In this document: one piece after another, positions 59,591-64,000 of the stretch
Layout of the letters: each line of letters starts with the position of its first letter
How positions within the stretch are numbered: position 1 is the first letter of the stretch
Assembly: GCA_964059195.1 (NCBI GenBank)
Contig: CAXKWD010000011.1
Coordinates: 16,603,478 to 16,667,477 of the forward strand
Reading direction: 5' to 3'
From: Ectobius pallidus
Lineage: Eukaryota; Arthropoda; Insecta; Blattodea; Ectobiidae
DNA: 64,000 bases
The notes under the pieces: model-generated
Told to the model about the DNA's origin: nothing
The model's database searches: none
The model's input: only the letters and a program-made list of their open reading frames with translations
Position numbers and translations under genes: made by a program

Positions 59591-60092
59591 ACGAACCATT
59601 ACATCATATCCGTTATTTTTTCATTACTTGCACTTTACTTTGTCCCCAGTTTCTAACACCGCAGCTCCGTATGTGAGGCAAATTTTTAAAATAAACAAGT
59701 TTTTAGTAAACTCTAATATTATATCTTAAAAGTTCTTGAAATTCCTTTAAAAGAACTTAAACATTGCTTGTTTAGGCAGGTTTAAGCACAAAAGGAAGAA
59801 ATAGGCAATAACAAAACTCAATTTTAAGTCATTTTAGGCTCTATAAAACTGCTCCCAATGAGTATAATTTTTCATAAACTGCAAACATCTGTAACAATTT
59901 TGCACATTTTCCTAAAGGAACTAAATAAGCGTTTACCTAAAATTCCCAGGTCTAGTGATAATTTATGCATAATTTAAATCTATAAGCTTACTGTACCCTA
60001 TCTTCCCTGAAAAAATGAAAGCCATAACATTACTACGGAATGGATATATGCATTCATGAATCACAGATTATTGTTTTTGTTGGACATTACCT

Positions 60093-60237
60093 GAGAATAT
60101 TATAGGAGAAAAATTCATCTGAAACTGACATTCGAACCCAGGACCTTTGGTTATCTGTGCCACTGCTATACCAACTGAGCTAAGCCAGAGTTCGCTTCTT
60201 AACAGTATCAGAGGAATTTTTCTCCCATAATATTCTC
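60093..60237 (-). mobile_element. tRNA-like core between inverted repeats
   Basis: GAGAATATTATAGGAG (left) and CTCCCATAATATTCTC (right) are 22-24 bp inverted repeats. Between them the minus strand reads TAGCTCAGTTGGTATAGCAG (A box) and CTGGGTTCGAATGTC (B-box-like) at tRNA spacing. The acceptor stem does not close, so it is a tRNA-derived SINE head or retroposed tRNA in an inverted-repeat context, not a functional tRNA. Confidence 0.6.
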
Positions 60238-60473
60238 ATCACTATGGAAATTTTATTTTTAATAAAAGTTGTTAACGTACTTATACAAGAATTTAAGGAA
60301 CCTTTAATGGAGAATTTTCAAGCGTCCCTTTGTATCTGTATCGTGTTTCTCATTTTATTAATTAGCGTTTTAGGCTCATTCGTGAATTAGTCTCAATTAG
60401 TGTCATGCAATGTAGAAGGTACATAAATAATTAATCCCTATAGGCATACATTTCTGTACTTTATAAATACATA

Positions 60474-60905
60474 AGTCCACCGCTATGGCGCAGGGGATGC
60501 GTTCACTCCTCTCACGCAGCGCGGGTTCGACTCCTGGTCGGAACAAGTTACATGGGTGAGGTATTTTCCGGGGTTTTTCCTCACCTGTGAGACAAATGTC
60601 AGGTAACTTCAGGCCCTTGTGGTCCCCGGATTTCATCTGGCCGTCATTATTATATTCATCCCATCCTCGCAGTGTTCGGAGTGAGTGTGTGTGTGTGAAT
60701 GGTATGTCTCGTCCTATGAGTTCATGTTGTCTCGGAGGTGGCCCCGGCATTGGGCTGATCATTCATGTCCTTGTCTGGTCAACAAAGTATGTCTGTCTGT
60801 GTTGTGATCCATAGTTTATTCCTCTCCCGACAGGTCGCGGCCCGGTAATGCCTGGGTGCCGTAGGCCGCATAAAGGGAGAGGGAAAACTACGAAAGAGAA
60901 AAAAA
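60474..60905 (+). mobile_element. S3 SINE, full length
   Basis: Head with A box TGGCGCAGGGGATGCG and perfect B box GGTTCGACTCC; body with GGGGTTTTTCCTCACCTGTG, GGAGTGAGTGTGTGTG, CTCCCGACAGGTCGCGGCCC; tail GAAAACTACGAAAGAG plus A-rich. It supplies the complete reference for the truncated copies at 15455 and 17180. The open frames in it are not genes. Confidence 0.92.
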
Positions 60906-61740
60906 GACATAAACTATCCATCTATGAAATAAATGTGATATCTGTGAAAAAATAAGCTTAATGTATTCTGATTGGGCTTTGCATGACGAAAAAGTAATGT
61001 GCAGAATGAAGCAAGAGCAGAAAAAGCCATCAATAAGGTGCATTGTTCACGAAGTTGTACTACTTGCCCCGCTTGTTCTTTTTCTTGCTGAAATATTATA
61101 CCTTGCATTACGTGATGCCACTGTGTTTGCACCTTGTACCAGAGGCAATGTCTCAGTAACGACTTCCACATTATCATTTAATAACATGTCGTTTATTTTT
61201 TGCTTTAGAAAACATATTTCCATAAAAATCCAACTACATGTTGAATAGTAAGGAACTATATGTTCCACAATCTGGTAAATGATGGCACTAAGCCACGCAA
61301 ATAGTTTCGAATAATAGGCCTACACATAATATTTCTAAATTATTTCCTGTAATACGGCATAGGGTCTATACACTAGAATTGGGGATTTTCAAGGCAATAA
61401 TCACCAATAATTGAAACATTTACCTACAGAATAAAAGCAATAAAGTATAATTAAAAATGCCGGGACATGAATGTAGGATTTGGTTTTGCATTTTTTTAAT
61501 TTATTTATTATTTCTTTTTAGATTTTTTTTTTTTAGTTTGGGGATATATACTGTCAAAGTCTTTTATAAAATGTGAAATATAAGTTCAATTTTACAAAAT
61601 GTATTATAAAATAACTTTAACTGCATCATACTACGATTGCGTTTTATTGTTTCTTGTAGGCTATATTGCAGATCTAAGATAAGTTACTATTTTTTTCTCT
61701 CTCTAGTATAACACACTTTACTAAAATAGTTTTATTTCAT
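60906..61740. other. Unassigned; overlapping frames at 60914-61268
   Basis: Overlapping frames of 73-95 codons on both strands in a moderate-GC block. One minus-strand frame has a plausible codon pattern (61268-61047), but no domain is recognisable. Confidence 0.3.
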
Positions 61741-61908
61741 GTAACATAGACTAAATTCACTACTGTATATGTATGTATCTAGTGTATTATTATTATTACT
61801 TATAGAACTATGTTAGTGTATTTGTTTGTTTCTTCTTTTCTGTCTCTGGTTGAGTGTAAGAGAAGGCCCTAAGGCCTTAACGCTGCCAGATTAAATAAAG
61901 ATTTTTTT
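61741..61908 (+). mobile_element. LINE 3' terminus (LINE-C-like)
   Basis: GTTGAGTGTAAGAGAAGGCC then CTAAGGCCTTAACGCTGCCA and GATTAAATAAAG match the LINE-C end at 33300-33345 (GAAGAAAAGGCCCTATGTCC...). Only the 3' UTR is retained. Confidence 0.55.
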
Positions 61909-62094
61909 TTATTTTTTTTATTAAGTGAACTTCTAATCGTGATAAAGTGTGATTAGAAACACATTTGGAAACATACAAAAAAAAAGTGGCATAAGGAAAA
62001 TAAATAGGCCTAAGTTAATAACTCAATAGATCAAAAAATAAATAAAAGGGAGTAGCATTTGATCCATTCTGATATTATTTTATACTTTTGCTGC

Positions 62095-62260
62095 CTCCGT
62101 GGTTCTGTAGTTAGCGTTGCTGAATACGCATTTTAAAGCCTGGGTTTGATTCCCGGTATATCATGGAATTTTTCTAAGGCAGGGAGGTCTGGGACAGGAT
62201 TCATCCAGCCTCGTGAGGGCAATTGTTGAGTTACGTGATAAAAGATTAGCGTCTCCGAGA
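62095..62260 (+). mobile_element. S2 SINE, 3'-truncated, diverged
   Basis: GTGGTTCTGTAGTTAGCGTTGC (A-box region), GGGTTTGATTCCCGG (B box), GGGAGGTCTGGGACAGGATT, CCAGCCTCGTGAGGGC in S2 order; ends before the S2 3' half. Confidence 0.75.
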
Positions 62261-62825
62261 AACTCGTCTTGATCAATAGTGGACAGCGTGAGAATGAAAT
62301 AATGATTATTAACATTTGCCAGGTGTTATTTGCTATTAGTATACATTTTTATTAAATTGGAGTATCGGTAGACCTGCCAGTATTTAGGAAAACCAAAAAC
62401 GATCAGCTCTTTATTACGAATTTGAGAAATAATTTCAACATATCTCTTCTTATAATAATCCCAATAGAAGCAATTTAATTTTTATTTATTTATTTATTTT
62501 TATTTATTTATCCGTTACTCATTTAGGTATTCATTGTTTTTTATTGTCATATACAAGTGCATCTCCTTTGCTTTCATCTCCATTTGTACTCGTTTTTCTT
62601 TTTCTTCCTACTGTTTCTCTGTCATCAGACTTGTCATGTTAACTAGGTAGAAATCAGTTTGCTTAGACATCTCTTATCTCCTCAGAGGCATCTTCAGATT
62701 TTAATCCTTTGTCGCTGGAACAGGTGTGCAGCAAGTTGTGTTTATTCTTCAACCTTTCCCTTCCTCAACTCTCCTGCTGAAAGGTACTCCGGCCACTTAA
62801 ACCCAAGGATATAAAACTCCAACAG

Positions 62826-62845
62826 CAGTAGTAGTAGTAGTAGTA

Positions 62846-62907
<62 letters not shown>

Positions 62908-62992
62908 CATCATCATCATAATCATAATCATAATCATAATACTAATAATAATGATAATAATAATATTTTTTTATTAAGGAATATTCCACAAC
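62826..62992. repeat. Compound (AGT)(AAT)(ATC) microsatellite
   Basis: AGT run, long AAT run, then ATC/ATA and AAT again, abutting the LINE-B 3' end. Confidence 0.95.
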
Positions 62993-63335
62993 AAAATGGT
63001 TTTCCTTCATCCCACAATAATCTTTTGCCTCCATAATTCCCTGTCCATAGCATCTTCTTCACTTATTCCTTTTCTCGCCATACGCCTTTTCACCCCATCT
63101 ATCCAGCACTCTTTGGGCTTCCCTCTTCTTCTTTTTTTTTCCTTCTACTTTCCAATCCAAAATTTTCTTGGGTATTCTATAATCTGTCATTCTGAGTACA
63201 TGTCCATACCATCTCAAGCGTCTTTCTTCTACAATTTCCAAAATTTCCTTTTCAACTTGTATTATTTCCCTTATTCTATTATTCCGAATTTTTTTCTTTC
63301 CTGGATTTTCTTGCTGAACGCCTCCAAAAATCCAT
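62968..63335 (-). mobile_element. LINE-B 3' end
   Basis: Reverse-complement relative of 25009-25457. The minus strand encodes MEIVEERRLRWYGHVLRMTD then RIPKKILDWKVEGKKKKK (frame 63241-63059) and the MDRELWRQK-type tail, with the 3' end GGAATATTCCTTAATAAAA followed by the microsatellite. It lacks the GCCTA insertion found in the 25009 copy. Confidence 0.85.
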
Positions 63336-63364
63336 AATAATAATAATAATAATAATAATAATAT
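63333..63364. repeat. (AAT)n microsatellite
   Basis: AAT run at the 5' edge of the LINE-B fragment. Confidence 0.9.
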
Positions 63365-63825
63365 AGTTGTAAGTATGTGGTCTTCATAATTGTTAACAAC
63401 TCAGTAAATCTTAGTATTTTGTTCAGACACATTCTTGGTTTTTATGAATAGTTTATGTGTAAGCCTAATCGAAATTATGAAATCATATGTTATTATTTCC
63501 ACAACATGCACCATCCCAGTTATATAGTGTGAAAGAATTATCACACCCTTCTTTTTACGGACCGTTTATTATAAGAGGCTAAGCGTATTAGCAGATTTTA
63601 AGCATAATTAGTTAAGCTGCTGAAACTTATTTAACTACAAACCTAAAACTAAAAGTAGCATTTTGTTTCCAAAAACAACCTTATACCCTCGTACATAAAC
63701 TGTCTTTATTCATAAAATTTTACTTAAAACTTATTACAATACTGCATTATGCTTATTGTAACTTAATAAGTTTCATTCTTGTGTCCGACTTTAGCGTTGT
63801 GTAACAAATAGTTGAATAAAAACGC
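63365..63825. other. Unassigned AT-rich stretch
   Basis: Nothing recognised. Confidence 0.4.
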
Positions 63826-63860
63826 TTTCTTAAACGCACTTTATTTTACCTTAGTAAACT

Positions 63861-63905
63861 TCTGGACGGCCGTTTCGCAGGTGGTGTTTCTGCATCATCA
63901 GCAGA
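63861..63905 (-). ncRNA. Mirror-image hammerhead on minus strand
   Basis: The left arm carries the same motif on the minus strand: CTGATGA at 63901-63895, GAAAC at 63876-63872, GUC at 63867-63865. The single arm difference (63889) removes the loop-closing pair of stem II here, leaving four pairs, so this copy may fold slightly less stably than the plus-strand one. Confidence 0.68.
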
Positions 63906-63920
63906 GTGCCAACTGAGCAC

Positions 63921-63965
63921 TCTGCTGATGATGCAGGAACACCACCTGCGAAACGGCCGTCCAGA
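63921..63965 (+). ncRNA. Candidate type-I hammerhead ribozyme
   Basis: All core elements are in order: stem I 5' strand TCTG (63921-63924); CTGATGA (63925-63931); stem II GCAGG/CCTGC (63933-63937 with 63945-63949) closing a 7-nt loop; GAAA (63950-63953); a very short stem III AC/GT (63953-63954 with 63959-63960) with a GGCC loop; cleavage triplet GUC (63959-63961); stem I 3' strand CAGA (63962-63965). The one departure from consensus is an extra U at 63932 between the core and stem II. Very short stem III is known from hammerheads in Penelope-like elements. Cleavage would fall after 63961. Confidence 0.72.
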
Positions 63966-64000
63966 AGTTTACTAAGGTAAAATAAAGTGCGTTTAAGAAA

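Larger units (their letters stand above)
58218..59954. mobile_element. H3 hAT element with transposase remnant, exact TSD
   Basis: TAGATCTCGGAATTTTAG and CTAAAATTCCCAGGTCTA are the termini, the same family as 25871-26523. GTGATAAT is duplicated at 58210-58217 and 59955-59962. The element contains the C-terminal hAT transposase remnant (59363-59590, minus) and is interrupted by a LINE (about 58365-59325). Subtracting the LINE leaves about 780 bp, so most of the transposase was already deleted. Confidence 0.88.
63826..64000. repeat. 84-bp near-perfect inverted repeat, 7-bp spacer
   Basis: 63826-63909 and 63917-64000 are reverse complements with a single difference (63889 against 63937), around CAACTGA. 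The outer boundary coincides with the window end, so the arms may be longer. 83/84 identity implies a young or actively homogenised structure. The arms contain hammerhead-like motifs on both strands, and a GTTTACTAAGGTAAAATAAA segment. Confidence 0.95.

Noticed and set aside
60961..61268. 95-aa plus and 73-aa minus frames
   Set aside because: Mutually overlapping with no recognisable domain; more likely compositional.
62610..62660. Second hammerhead: minus-strand CTGATGA near GAAAC
   Set aside because: Only four bases separate CTGATGA and GAAAC, so no stem II can form.

Overview
The window looks like intergenic or intronic DNA from a large, AT-rich, transposon-laden insect genome. A cockroach or termite (Blattodea) is my best guess. 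The guess rests on the tRNA-derived SINEs, LINE tails with GRPRRRW motifs, hAT/mariner/pogo/piggyBac debris, long AT/TTA microsatellites and the abundant TAGGCCTA octamer; it is inference, not a match to a named genome. No complete host protein gene is visible. Most open frames are chance or transposon-derived.

Layout. 0-10 kb: an S1 SINE, a PIF/Harbinger-type MITE, S4 SINE pieces, a 1-kb LINE 3' end (minus) and the first H1 hAT MITE. 10-20 kb: hAT MITEs with exact 8-bp target duplications, a minus-strand LINE-A, S1 and S3 SINEs, and a deleted piggyBac carrying a nested hAT MITE. 20-30 kb: mostly empty, then LINE-B, S2, an H3 hAT MITE, and a GC-rich stretch (26.88-27.15 kb) that looks like the promoter and first coding exon of a real plus-strand gene; an S2 SINE split by LINE-A follows. 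30-40 kb: adjacent S1 and S2 SINEs, LINE-C, a hAT element with a TA-flanked MITE inside it, a fold-back mariner and a (TTAG)n block between diverged repeats. 40-50 kb: LINE-A/LINE-D fragments, SINEs, an expanded H1 element and a GC-rich island with a strong splice donor. 50-64 kb: a pogo-like MITE at a tandem-duplication junction, a candidate minus-strand 50-nt coding microexon, two small MITEs, a hAT element with transposase remnant and nested LINE RT, an S3 SINE, LINE-B, and an almost perfect 84-bp inverted repeat at the window edge.

Two observations stand out. (1) The terminal inverted repeat carries, on both strands, what reads as a type-I hammerhead ribozyme (CUGAUGA / stem II / GAAAC / short stem III / GUC), as in Penelope-like elements and retrozymes. 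(2) TAGGCCTA and TAGGCTA/TAGCCTA are strongly over-represented. In several transposon copies they can be shown by comparison with sister copies to be 5-6 bp micro-insertions at a TA, an unexplained footprint-like process.

The elements do not work together as a pathway; they are layered insertions whose nesting gives relative ages. All counts and alignments were made by eye.
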